62,537 bases of DNA. Source: Bacteroidota bacterium. GTDB taxonomy: Bacteria; Bacteroidota; Bacteroidia; Chitinophagales; Chitinophagaceae. Made by a program: the position numbers and the translations under genes. The notes beneath the pieces are model-generated. The model saw only the letters and a program-made list of their open reading frames with translations. It was not told the origin of the DNA and made no database searches. The DNA lies in NCBI GenBank assembly GCA_028876495.1, contig JAGWRO010000072.1, positions 1 through 62,537 of the forward strand, in the 5' to 3' direction. Of the stretch, positions 17,413-27,700 are shown one piece after another; the first letter of the stretch is position 1, and every line of letters begins with the position of its first letter.

Positions 17413-20400
17413 ATGAACTTTAAAAAGGTCAATAACATCTCAGGATGGATTATTTGGGCCATTGCCTGTACTGTATTTACTATGACCCGCGAAGCAAGTG
17501 TGAGCTTTTGGGATTGCGGGGAGTTTATTTCCTGCGCCTATAAATTGCAGATATCGCATCCGCCCGGTGCGCCTCTTTTTATTCTTCTTGGCCGTTTGTT
17601 CATTATTCTTTTCAGCGGTAACCTGGATGCGGCAACACCCAACCTCCATGCTGCAGTGGATGTTAACCTGCTATCCTCTATAAGTAGTGGATTCACTATT
17701 CTTTTCCTGTTTTGGACCATTACCCATTTTGCAAAAAAAATGATGGTAAAAAAAGATGAAGTGATTACTCCTGAGAAAATCATTCTTATAATTGGCGCGG
17801 GTGCTGTGGGTGCCCTTGCATTTACTTTTTCCGATTCTTTTTGGTTCTCTGCTGTGGAAGGCATCGTGTTTGGCGTATCTCCGCTTTTTATTTCTTCCGC
17901 TTTTTGGGCAATGCTCAAATGGGAAGAGCAGGCGGATAAACCTTATGCAGATAAATGGATTGTCCTCATCGCTTACCTGATAGGTTTATCTATCGGCGTG
18001 CACCTGTTAAGCTTGCTGAGCATTACCGCTATTGTGATGACTTATTATATCCGCAGGTATAAATATTCACCAAAAGGAGCCATACTTGCTTTTATCCTGG
18101 CTTGTGTATTAACCGGGGTGGTACAGATCCTGATTATCCAGGATACGGTTAAATTAATCGGGTGGTTCGAAATTTTATTTGTGAATGGAATGGGGCTTCC
18201 TTTCAATTCAGGTATGTTTTTCTGCCTGGCACTTTTTGTTGTAGCCATCGTATTGGGTTTGCGCTGGGCTGCCAGAAAAAAGAAACATCTTGCTGAATTA
18301 GGAATACTCTGTTTTACATTTATTATGATCGGATATTCTACCTACGGGGTAATTATGATCAGGGCGAATGCAGACCCTTCGATCAATATGCAAAATGTTA
18401 CTAACCCTATGACATTAGTATCCTATCTTGACAGATCGCAATATGGTACATGGCCTATTATCAGGGGCGCCGATTTTACAGCTCAACCTACCGGTAATAA
18501 AGACGAAGGCAATATTTATGAAAAAAATGAACGCACCGGCAAATATGAAGTAGTAGGAAAGAAAGAGGGCTATCAATACGATCCCGCTGATATTCATTAT
18601 TTCCCCAGGATATGGGATACCGATAATTCGCAGGGGCATGTAGACTTTTACAAACAATGGTTGGGAATAGATGGAACGGAACCTCCCAGTACACAAGACA
18701 ATATCAAATGGTTGATTGGCTACCAGTTCAACTGGATGTATTGGCGCTATTTTATGTGGAACTTTTCCGGCAGGCAGAATGATCTTCAGGGCACAGGTAA
18801 CCCGCGGGATGGGAACTGGATTTCGGGTATTGCCCCCCTCGATAATTGGCGTTTGGGCGATCAAAGCAAGATGCCTGATTCACTCAAAGAAAATAAGGCA
18901 CATACTACCTTATTCATGCTGCCTTTCATATTAGGTTTACTCGGACTTTTTTTTCAATGGAAAAAAGACCGGAAAAATGCAGTCGTTGTGTTCATCCTGT
19001 ATTTTTTTACAGGCATCGCTATCATTCTTTACCTGAACCAGGCCGGCCCCCAGCCGAGGGAAAGAGATTACTCGTATGTAGGTTCATTTTATGCATTTTC
19101 TATTTGGATTGGGCTGGGTGTATTGTACGTGTATGAACTTTTGAAGAAAAAGCTAAAGCCAATCCAATCGTCAATAGTAGCCGGTGGCATTTGCCTTATC
19201 GCTGTTCCATTGCTTATGGCTTGCCAGGAATGGAAATCACATGACCGTTCCAAAAAAACATTAGCAAGGGATTTTGCAGCCGATTACCTGAATTCCTGTG
19301 CGCCTAATGCAATATTATTTACGGCAGCCGACAATGATACTTATCCGCTTTGGTATGCCCAGGAAGTTGAAAATATAAGGCCTGACGTACGCGTTATTGT
19401 TACGACCCTCTTAGGTACTGACTGGATGATTGATCAATTGCGCAGAAAAATTAATAAAAGCGACCCGATTCCTATCAGTTGGGCCCACGATAAATATGTA
19501 GGTGACAATCGAGATTATGTTCCTTATTACGACCAGGGTGGAATAGTTTCCAAAGACAGCACAATGAACCTGAATGATGCCATGGCTTTTATGGCAAACA
19601 ACAACGACCGCCTGGCAACACAAGGAGGTGATAGCCTGAACTATTTTCCTACTCATAAATTTTATATTCCTGTTGATAAGAAATTCGTTCTGAGCAATGG
19701 TACCGTTGATCCAAAAGATAGTTCAGGAATATTAGACAGGGTTAATATTAATTTGACACAAAACACACTGTATAAAAATGATCTGATGGTGCTTAATATC
19801 ATTGCAGCCAATAAATGGAAAAGGCCCATATATTTTACGGAGCCGCAGGGATTAGGATTGAACAATTTTTTACAAAATGAGGGAATGACTTACAGGCTGG
19901 AACCATTAAAGCAACAGGATCCAAGCGGAGCCGATGCCGTCAATACAAAAGCAGCCTATAAAAACCAGGTGTCAAATTTCTATTTCGGTGGAGCGCAATA
20001 CCCCAACATTTATTTTGATGAGAATAGCAGAAGGTCGTTAATGACCATGCGGCAGGCTTTCTCAACAACCGGCAAGGCCCTTGCATTAATTGGAAAAAAG
20101 GATAGCGCTCTCCAGGTATTGAACTACGGTTACAAAATGCTGACCCCTTCTTCGTTTCCTTATGGAATGGTGTCTGCCGGTAATATGCATGATATTACTT
20201 CGCTTCAATATGCTTACGCGTGCTACCTGGCGGGTGATATTAAAAAGGGAGACCGGATTGCTGATGATGTTATAAGCGATTGCCGGCAGCAAATTGAATA
20301 TTACAATTCTTTGTCAGATACCGATGCGGGTTATTTTCAGAGTGACCTGCAAACAGCAGAAGGTATCATCAAAGAGTTGCAGGGCATGAGGGCAAACTTT

Positions 20401-20415
20401 CAGCCTAAAAAATAG
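17413..20415 (+). CDS. DUF2723 family polytopic membrane protein (putative protein O-glycosyltransferase-like)
   Basis: A 1000-residue protein with about ten membrane helices in the first ~620 residues and a large soluble C-terminal half. The N-terminal TREASVSFWDCGEFISCAYK is the DUF2723 (PF11028) hallmark; the acidic residues in the first exported loop parallel the catalytic acid of GT-C glycosyltransferases. The soluble part includes ERDYSYVGSFYAFSIWIGLG and a C-terminal helical repeat region. Members are very common in Bacteroidota and are thought to act in envelope glycan assembly; the exact reaction is not settled. Full length, start ATG at 17413. Confidence 0.88.
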   Translation: MNFKKVNNISGWIIWAIACTVFTMTREASVSFWDCGEFISCAYKLQISHPPGAPLFILLGRLFIILFSGNLDAATPNLHAAVDVNLLSSISSGFTILFLFWTITHFAKKMMVKKDEVITPEKIILIIGAGAVGALAFTFSDSFWFSAVEGIVFGVSPLFISSAFWAMLKWEEQADKPYADKWIVLIAYLIGLSIGVHLLSLLSITAIVMTYYIRRYKYSPKGAILAFILACVLTGVVQILIIQDTVKLIGWFEILFVNGMGLPFNSGMFFCLALFVVAIVLGLRWAARKKKHLAELGILCFTFIMIGYSTYGVIMIRANADPSINMQNVTNPMTLVSYLDRSQYGTWPIIRGADFTAQPTGNKDEGNIYEKNERTGKYEVVGKKEGYQYDPADIHYFPRIWDTDNSQGHVDFYKQWLGIDGTEPPSTQDNIKWLIGYQFNWMYWRYFMWNFSGRQNDLQGTGNPRDGNWISGIAPLDNWRLGDQSKMPDSLKENKAHTTLFMLPFILGLLGLFFQWKKDRKNAVVVFILYFFTGIAIILYLNQAGPQPRERDYSYVGSFYAFSIWIGLGVLYVYELLKKKLKPIQSSIVAGGICLIAVPLLMACQEWKSHDRSKKTLARDFAADYLNSCAPNAILFTAADNDTYPLWYAQEVENIRPDVRVIVTTLLGTDWMIDQLRRKINKSDPIPISWAHDKYVGDNRDYVPYYDQGGIVSKDSTMNLNDAMAFMANNNDRLATQGGDSLNYFPTHKFYIPVDKKFVLSNGTVDPKDSSGILDRVNINLTQNTLYKNDLMVLNIIAANKWKRPIYFTEPQGLGLNNFLQNEGMTYRLEPLKQQDPSGADAVNTKAAYKNQVSNFYFGGAQYPNIYFDENSRRSLMTMRQAFSTTGKALALIGKKDSALQVLNYGYKMLTPSSFPYGMVSAGNMHDITSLQYAYACYLAGDIKKGDRIADDVISDCRQQIEYYNSLSDTDAGYFQSDLQTAEGIIKELQGMRANFQPKK

Positions 20416-20524
20416 AAAGATAACTTTGATTTAGCAAGAACTTCGCTTCTAGCTCCATTCTGTCATTATCAAAAAATTATTTGACACAGTTTATTTTACA
20501 CTCCCATGGAAATAAAAAATTGAA

Positions 20525-20610
20525 CCTGTAAAGCTTATTCAGTATTATTGTAAAACACTGTAAAGTTCCTACAGTATTATCATCCTAACCTGTAAAGTTT
20601 TTTCAGTACA
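20525..20610. repeat. Three direct repeats at ~32-base period
   Basis: Copies of CCTGTAAAGnTTnTTCAGTA-like sequence start at 20525, 20557 and 20589, so they repeat on the same face of the helix. Each is weakly palindromic (CTGTA ... TACAG). The AT-rich gap 20416-20728 also has several AGTGTATGG-like words at 20623-20690. No gene is seen in it. Confidence 0.6.
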
Positions 20611-20728
20611 AGACAGGATGTCATAGTGTATGGATAGTATATGGATAAAGCATAGCAAAGGCATAGATAGTGTATGGGGAGTGTATGAAAAAAGTAACAC
20701 TCTAAAAACCGGTGTAAACATTGCATGG

Positions 20729-21769
20729 TTAGGATAAACTTTGCAGTTCCGGTTCAGCCATAACACGCTGATCATTTGTACTTTCCAAAAATTCTTTCCG
20801 TATGATCCTTGCCGTTTTGTGCTCGCCGGTGTGGCTCCAGCCGGGAGGCATCACGAGATAAAGCAGTTTATTTTTCAGCCCGGGTGCTTTTCTTACATCG
20901 TGGAATAAAGTGGTGAACTCTCCAAAATAAGCATCGGTAAAACTGTTCGGTTTCATTTTACGGGTAATACCATATTCAATGGGGATGTCATCTTTTTCAA
21001 CCACATAAGTTCCAAATACTTTATCCCAGATGTTTAAAAGGTTACAAAAATTAGTATCCATATAATAAGGGTTGCGGGCATGATGAATCCGGTGATGCGC
21101 AGGCGTAAGAATAATGCGGTAAAAAAAACCAAGGTGTGCTTTCTTTAAAATATTTTCTCCCACATGAATAAATGCACCCCAGGTTCCGTCGATGAACATG
21201 ATAAAAAATAAAAGTGCGGGATTTACCCCAAGCAGGATACAGATTGAAGTCCTGATCACATCGGCATAAGGCGCCTCCAGGAAAAAATGAGCATAGGTGA
21301 CAGAAAGATTCATGGCTTCGGGTGCATGATGCGTAGAATGAAGGCACCAAAGTAAACGAACTTTATGAGCAAGATAATGATAAACAAAGTGCGAGAGTTC
21401 CCAGGCAACGTAACCGTAAATGAGCCAATACCAGGTAAAGCTTGTTTTGATGATCGCGTATTTTTCAAAAAGGCCGATACAAAAAGCTACCGCTGCAATA
21501 GAAATAAATCTTCCCACAAAACTGTTGAACACATACGTGAAGAAAGAAATTTTATAATGAATCGCTTTGAATTTCTTGTAGAATAGCGCCCGTATAATTT
21601 CAAGAAATAAAATCAAAGGAATTACCGGCCCTATGGCACTTTCAATACCCTGTAAGGTATGAAGCGAGCTGTAGTCGCCGGTTTTATACATGTCGATCAG
21701 TGGTCCAAAGCCCCAAAAGCCTGTGAACTGATCCCATACAATTGAAAAGAAATGTTTGATTGCATCCAT
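20729..21769 (-). CDS. Sterol desaturase / fatty acid hydroxylase family membrane protein
   Basis: A 346-residue integral membrane di-iron enzyme of the fatty acid hydroxylase superfamily (PF04116). The histidine boxes are visible: HFVYHYLAH, HSTHH and HRIHHA, with about four to five membrane helices before and between. It resembles the alkylglycerol monooxygenase / sterol desaturase group, which hydroxylates or desaturates lipids with O2. The exact lipid is unknown. It stands alone and converges with the DUF2723 gene across the repeat-bearing spacer. Confidence 0.88.
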   Translation of the reverse strand: MDAIKHFFSIVWDQFTGFWGFGPLIDMYKTGDYSSLHTLQGIESAIGPVIPLILFLEIIRALFYKKFKAIHYKISFFTYVFNSFVGRFISIAAVAFCIGLFEKYAIIKTSFTWYWLIYGYVAWELSHFVYHYLAHKVRLLWCLHSTHHAPEAMNLSVTYAHFFLEAPYADVIRTSICILLGVNPALLFFIMFIDGTWGAFIHVGENILKKAHLGFFYRIILTPAHHRIHHARNPYYMDTNFCNLLNIWDKVFGTYVVEKDDIPIEYGITRKMKPNSFTDAYFGEFTTLFHDVRKAPGLKNKLLYLVMPPGWSHTGEHKTARIIRKEFLESTNDQRVMAEPELQSLS

Positions 21770-21867
21770 GATCAGGCGTTTACATTTTAAAAATTCAGTG
21801 AACCAACAAATTAAGTAAGATTTTATTTTGGTATTACTAACTGTTATACTTACACGAAAATTTCTCT

Positions 21868-23523
21868 TTAGGTTAATTTCACCGTAGGTAAAAACTTCGG
21901 AGCCTTTCGTGCTTTGGTTTCCTGTTCAAACGCGTAGGCAATTTTCAACAGTACCGGCTCGCTCCATGCTCTTCCAAAAAAAGAAATACCGATTGGCAAA
22001 CCAAAAACATCACCCGCAGGAACCGTTATATGCGGGTAACCCGCTACAGCCGCCAGTTGCGAACTGCCACCCAGGAAATGATCGCCGTCAACCAAATCAG
22101 TCATCCACGCCGGGGCATCGGTTGGCGAAACGATCGCATCCAGGTTGTGTTTATTCATTACCGCATCAATACCTTCTTCACGCGTCATGCGATGATTCTT
22201 TTCTAAAGCGTCAATGTAGTCCTGATCAGTGAGTGGGCCTTTCGCTTCGGCCTGTAAAAACAATTCCTGGTTAAAGTAAGGCATTTCTTTGTCCGTATGT
22301 TTTTCATTGAAATCAATCAAATCCTTTAGCGTATGAAAAGAAGTACCATTGCCGCGGTGTTTTAAATAAGCAGCCATATCCGCCTTCAGTTCATAACGCA
22401 AAACAGCGCCTTCGGAATCATCAAATTTTCCCAGCGTATCAATTACTACCGGGTCAACCAAAATCGCCCCTTGTTTTTTCAAAATTTCCAATGAAGCATT
22501 CATAACATTATCCACAGAAGGCAGAAAGCCAAAGTATTGTCGCAGCACGCCGATCCTTGCCCCTTTTAGTCCGTTAATATCTAAAAATTTCGTGTAATCA
22601 TTAACGTTAGTCCGGTCTTTATTTTGCGTAGCCTCGTCTTCATCATCTGATCCGGCCATTGCTCCCAGCAAAATAGCCGCATCGCGAACAGTTCTGCACA
22701 TCGGTCCTGCTGTATCCTGCGAGTGAGAAATAGGAATGATGCCTGCGCGGCTTACCAATCCCACCGTTGGCTTGATGCCCACCAATCCATTTAAAGAAGA
22801 AGGACTTACTACCGAACCATCCGTTTCGGTGCCAATAGCAACCGCACAAAGACTGGAAGCCGCAGCCGCGCCCGAGCCCGAACTGGAACCCGAACAATTT
22901 CTATCAAGCGCATAAGGGTTTTTAGTAAGTCCGCCGCGGCCGCTCCAGCCGCTGGTTGAGTGCGACGAGCGCATATTGGCCCATTCGCTAAGGTTGGTTT
23001 TGCCCAATATCAGCGCACCTGCATCGCGAAGTTGCTTTACCACAAAGGAATCTTTTGCCGGTTTCGCATCCATCAAAGCGAGCGAGCCGGCAGTGGTTTC
23101 CATATTATCCGCAGTATCAATATTGTCTTTTATTAAAACCGGAATCCCGTGCATCGGGCTTCGGGGGCCTTTTTCTTTTAATTCTTTATCAAGCGCATCA
23201 GCAATTTTTAAAGCATCAGGATTTAGCTGGATCACGCTGTTGATAGCCGGCCCGGCTTTGTCAATTTCATTAATGCGCCTGATATATTTCTCAGCAACAG
23301 AACGCACCGTATATTTTCCGGATTTAAACCCGGAGCTTAATTCATCAACCGTGATCTCCTCCAGTTCAAATGGCGCAGCGGCTGATGAAGGAATCAATTT
23401 TTGTAAGCTTTGCCCGGCAAAAGACAAAGAGGGAAGTGTAACAGCGGCAATTCCGCCCGCAATACCCGTCTTCAAAAATTTTCTCCTGCTTTCTGTGGTT
23501 GGGTTTTTCTTTTTAAGTGGCAT
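21868..23523 (-). CDS. Amidase family enzyme, exported by a Tat-like signal
   Basis: A 551-residue amidase-signature protein. A Tat-like leader (ESRRKFLKTGIAGG, residues 11-24) ends near residue 37. The Ser-cisSer-Lys triad is readable as Lys132 (PVLIKDNID), a serine in SGSSSGSG (about residue 213) and nucleophile Ser237 (GTETDGSVVSPS). It hydrolyses a carboxamide in the periplasm. A GatA role is excluded by the signal and the absence of GatB/C. Its substrate is unknown. Confidence 0.9.
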   Translation of the reverse strand: MPLKKKNPTTESRRKFLKTGIAGGIAAVTLPSLSFAGQSLQKLIPSSAAAPFELEEITVDELSSGFKSGKYTVRSVAEKYIRRINEIDKAGPAINSVIQLNPDALKIADALDKELKEKGPRSPMHGIPVLIKDNIDTADNMETTAGSLALMDAKPAKDSFVVKQLRDAGALILGKTNLSEWANMRSSHSTSGWSGRGGLTKNPYALDRNCSGSSSGSGAAAASSLCAVAIGTETDGSVVSPSSLNGLVGIKPTVGLVSRAGIIPISHSQDTAGPMCRTVRDAAILLGAMAGSDDEDEATQNKDRTNVNDYTKFLDINGLKGARIGVLRQYFGFLPSVDNVMNASLEILKKQGAILVDPVVIDTLGKFDDSEGAVLRYELKADMAAYLKHRGNGTSFHTLKDLIDFNEKHTDKEMPYFNQELFLQAEAKGPLTDQDYIDALEKNHRMTREEGIDAVMNKHNLDAIVSPTDAPAWMTDLVDGDHFLGGSSQLAAVAGYPHITVPAGDVFGLPIGISFFGRAWSEPVLLKIAYAFEQETKARKAPKFLPTVKLT

Positions 23524-23617
23524 AAAAAAAATTTTAATGCATGGAAAATTAATGAATGAAAGTAGTAAAATTCTTCTTTAAAAGTTGCTTTACTGTGAGC
23601 TTTCTTGTATGCTTGCT

Positions 23618-23625
23618 TACCTTTG
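23618..23625 (+). promoter_or_regulatory. Bacteroidota-type -7 promoter element
   Basis: TACCTTTG matches TAnnTTTG exactly and lies 18 bases before the reductase ATG at 23643. It would give a very short leader. The -33 box is not obvious. Confidence 0.5.
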
Positions 23626-23642
23626 AAAGAAAACAATAAAAC

Positions 23643-24488
23643 ATGAAAGCATTTTTAGGAACAGGATTATTGGGCGCCGGTTTTACTAGAGCCATGATCA
23701 GCAAAGGTGAACAGGTGCAGGTATGGAACCGCACTTTTTCAAAAGCAAAAGAGCTGGAACAAAATGGTGCCAAAGCTTTTGAGAACATCGCCGAAGCCGT
23801 AAAGAATGCAGAGGTAATTCACCTGGCATTGAAAGATGACGCGACAGTTGATGAAGCATTGGCAAAAGCTGAAGCAGGCCTTAAGCCGGGAGCCATTATT
23901 GCAGATCATACCACTACTTCGGTAGAAGGCGCCAAAAAAAGAACGGGCGAATGGAAAAGCAAAGGCTTTTTGTACCAGCACGCCCCGGTGTTTATGGGAC
24001 CGCAGAATGCGCTGGAAAGCACCGGTTATATGTTGGTCTCAGGAGATCAAAATCTTATCAGGAAACTAGAACCCCAATTATCTGCCCTTACAGGAAAGCT
24101 GATCAATTTTGGTGAAGAAGCAGGAAAGGCAGCAGCTATAAAGCTGACCGGAAACCTTTTCCTGGTAGCGTTTAACGGAGCTATTGCCGACACCCTTGCG
24201 TTTTCTCAGGCATTAGGCATTTCCTCCAATGAACTCTCCGGTTTATTTTCAGAATGGAACCCCGGCAATTCATTGCCTTCAAGGCTGAAAAGGATGACCG
24301 GCAATGATTTCTCCAATCCTTCATGGAGACTGGAAATGGCGAGAAAAGATACCGGCCTTTTCTTATCCGAAGCAGAACGTAAAGGAAAAAGCCTGCATGT
24401 AATTCCCGCTGTTGCGGCCCTGATGGATGAATGGATTAATAAAGGGCACGGCAAGGAAGACTGGACAATTATAGGGAAGGTGGAGTAG
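23643..24488 (+). CDS. NAD(P)-dependent beta-hydroxyacid dehydrogenase-like oxidoreductase
   Basis: A 281-residue protein with an N-terminal Rossmann motif FLGTGLLGAGFTRAMISKG and VWNRTFSKAKEL, as in 3-hydroxyisobutyrate dehydrogenases and glyoxylate/succinic semialdehyde reductases. The substrate-binding APVFMGPQNALESTG and the region with the likely catalytic lysine (AAAIKLTGNLF, about residues 163-173) are present. It starts only 3 residues before the Rossmann strand, as usual. The substrate is not determined by sequence. It is divergent from the amidase gene, with 119 bases between. Confidence 0.87.
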   Translation: MKAFLGTGLLGAGFTRAMISKGEQVQVWNRTFSKAKELEQNGAKAFENIAEAVKNAEVIHLALKDDATVDEALAKAEAGLKPGAIIADHTTTSVEGAKKRTGEWKSKGFLYQHAPVFMGPQNALESTGYMLVSGDQNLIRKLEPQLSALTGKLINFGEEAGKAAAIKLTGNLFLVAFNGAIADTLAFSQALGISSNELSGLFSEWNPGNSLPSRLKRMTGNDFSNPSWRLEMARKDTGLFLSEAERKGKSLHVIPAVAALMDEWINKGHGKEDWTIIGKVE

Positions 24489-24615
24489 ACCAATTGATTT
24501 TAATTACGCAAGCCCTCTTGTACCAAAATAAGGACATTGCTACCTTTAAAGTCTCAACACCTGATCAGAAGGGATAATATATCTTACGGTATGATGGTAT
24601 TACAATGAATAGTGG

Positions 24616-24709
24616 CAACCGTTTCAATTTTGCACTACCTTTTGGCTTATGCTCAGGCAGCCGCTTGCTTAAGCATTGGTATTTTTAATACCCAAAACAG
24701 AAACGGTTG
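24616..24709. repeat. 94-base inverted-repeat element with 10-base perfect arms
   Basis: CAACCGTTTC at 24616-24625 pairs with GAAACGGTTG at 24700-24709. The right arm runs straight into TTTTTTG and the dispersed TTTTTGTTGGTTTACTA motif. It may be a terminator for the reductase gene or a small mobile element. Confidence 0.5.
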
Positions 24710-24768
24710 TTTTTTGTTGGTTTACTACAGCCAAATTTTATTATTCTCTTTCCTGATATGGTAGATAG

Positions 24769-27700
24769 CTATTCTCCCACTTCAAGGGCAGCCAACCCTT
24801 CTTTTTTCAACTGCCTGTTAATTGAAGGAATGGTTTGCAACCTTATATTTTTTACTTCTTCTTCCACTTCAACAAACTTTTTTTGCAGATCTTTCATCAC
24901 AGTTGCCGTTTCCAACGTCGGAGTAATATCCGCTTCCTGCAATAAACCAAACATGCCAGCGAAAGATCCCTGTAGCATAGAAAGATTATAAGGTTTTCCA
25001 TTAATTGATCCAGCCATAATACCTTTTAGTTTACTGATCAAAGAATCCAATTCAACAAAAAGATTCTTTCCTGCTTTTTCTTTCAACCCCTCAGCCTGGT
25101 GTTGAATAGATGCCAGTTGGTTCAGTTGGTTTGAAATAGTTCTCCGGTTTTCGGTGCAGAGGAGAGAAAGATCATATTGCCGCTGAAGACCCGCTAAAGG
25201 CGTATGAATCCGGGGATCCATCTTTACCACCAAAGGCTGCGTATATGCCTTACCGTTAACAGTTAATTTTACGATATAATTTCCCGGCATTACCCATGGA
25301 GAAGTGGGTGAAGGCGCAGTATTTTTATAAATAGCGGCAATAGGAAAGGATGGCGGAACATTTAAAGGAGAAGTATGCATATCCCACACAAACCTATGCC
25401 CGCCTTCTGTTGGCGGTAATATTTGCTGCGGACGAATCCAGTAATGCGGAACATTTTCAGGAGGAATTTTATACAGTGTATCCTGATTACTGTAATGCCG
25501 TAGAATATTTCCTTTTGCATCGGTGATGTCAAGGGTTACTTCAGTCGCCTGATTTTTTAAATAATAATCAATTACGGCTCCATCAGGAGGATTTTGCCCG
25601 GCAGGTTCATCAGGCGGCAATGGCGTATCTGTATTGTTATTCCAGCGTATACGCATAGCCGTTGCAGGCTTAAATAAAATGTTGTGTTCGGAAATGCCCG
25701 GCGCTAACTGGCGCAGCCTGTTCATATCATCTAATATCCAAAAACCACGTCCATGCGTTGCTGCCACAAGATCATTGTCTTTAACGATCACATCCCTTAC
25801 AGAAGTTGCCGGCATATTCTGCCTAAGCGATTCCCAGTTATTTCCATCATCAAATGATACATACAAAGCTGTTTCTGAAGCGGCAAACAATAATCCTTTT
25901 TTCTTCGGGTCTTCCCGCACTGCATTGATCGGCTCATCCGGCAAGCCATTTACGATCAACTGCCAGCTTTTACCGCCGTCATGTGTTTTATAAATGTAGG
26001 GTTGCAAATCATCATCACGCAACCTGTTTACTGCAGCGTACGCAGTATTTACATTAAAATGCCCGGCATCCATCAACGAGATTTTACTCCACGAAGTAAT
26101 AGCAGAAGGGGTAACATTTTTCCAGTTTTTGCCTCCGTCTTTCGTTACCTGAATCAGGCCGTCATCCGTTCCCGCCCAAATGGTATTGATATCCAGCGGC
26201 GAAGGCGCCACGGTATAAATTACACCACGGCGGGGCATCTTCTTCATTTCTTCATTGGTATAAATGCCTACACTTTTAGGAATATCCCAGGTTTTTCTTG
26301 AAAGATCAGGACTGATCACCTGCCAGCTATCGCCGCCATTTTGTGTTTTAAACAAAACATTGCCGGCAAAGTATAACGTCTTTTTATCAACGGGTGAAAA
26401 GACCACAGGCTCGGTTCGCACAAAACGAAAATGTTCATTGGGTTTTGCCTTTGGCGATATATTCACTACCTGCCCGGTACGCTTATTATATTTTGTAATC
26501 TTGCCCCCATAAACAATGTTGGAATTTAAAGGATCGGGTGCCACATATCCGTACTCCTGCGCTCCAACCGGATGCCAGTCGCGGAAGGTAATTTCTCCAT
26601 CATTTCCTCTTGAAGAAATGCCTACCGAACCACTTTCCTGCTGGCCGCCATATACATTATATGGAAAATCATTATCGGCACTTACATGGTACAATTGTGC
26701 AGTAGGCTGGTTGTACCACGAACTCCAGGTATCGCCGCCATTAACAGTAATAATAGCACCCTGGTCGCCGGTAACCAGCATAATACCAGGGTTAGCAGGA
26801 TTGATCCACATATTCTGGTAATCATCGCCGCCGGGAGCGCCACGAATTCCTTTCCATGTTTTACCTCCATCCACCGATTTATAAACCACGATACTGGTGC
26901 TGAAAACCGTTTCAGGGTTTTGGGGATCCACCTTTAATACTGGTACATCACCTCCACCGATTCGCGCTTCAGGTCTTCCATCTTCATCAGAAATCCTGTA
27001 CCAATTTTCTCCGCCGTTATCAGAGCGGTACATGCCCATTCCTGTACCCGTTCCATAGTCGTTAGTTTCATTTGTGCCGATAGCAACATACAGAATATTT
27101 GGCGCAGAAGATGCAATCGCAATGTGCGCCTGCACCATATTTGCAGGCAAGCCATTCGACATTTTTTTCCAGGTATCTCCGCCATCAGTTGATTTATATA
27201 CGCCACCTTCCGCACCAGACCATTCGCCATTTTCCCATGGGCCTTCTCGTGATTTCCATAAGGTGGCATATACGGTGTTCGGGTTCTTCGGATCTATTGC
27301 TACATCATCTCCGCCGGTGTTTTCATCTATATAAAGTACTTTCTCAAATGTCTTTCCTCCATTTAAGGAACGATAAATTCCTCTTTCTTTATTAGGCCCG
27401 TAAGGATGCCCAAGCACGGCCACAAAAAGACGGTCAGGATTTTTTTCATCGACTGCAATTTGAGGGATTTGCTGCCCGTCGCGCAAGCCAAGATGCGACC
27501 ATGTTTTTCCTGCATCGGTTGATTTATAAATACCATTACCTACAGAAAGATCGGGGCGATGTAATCCTTCGCCACTACCCACATAAATTATATTCGGATC
27601 AGAGGGAGCCACCGCGATGGTGCCTATAGAACCTGTAGGCTCATGATCAAAAACAGGATGCCAGGTTATTCCATAGTCGGTAGATTTCCAAACGCCTCCA

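Noticed and set aside
18415-18864. 149-residue antisense frame in the DUF2723 gene
   Set aside because: The sense frame is a complete family member; the antisense product looks like reversed codons.
22976-23581. 201-residue frame antisense to the amidase gene
   Set aside because: It is a shadow of the amidase; the amidase frame has all catalytic residues and a signal peptide.
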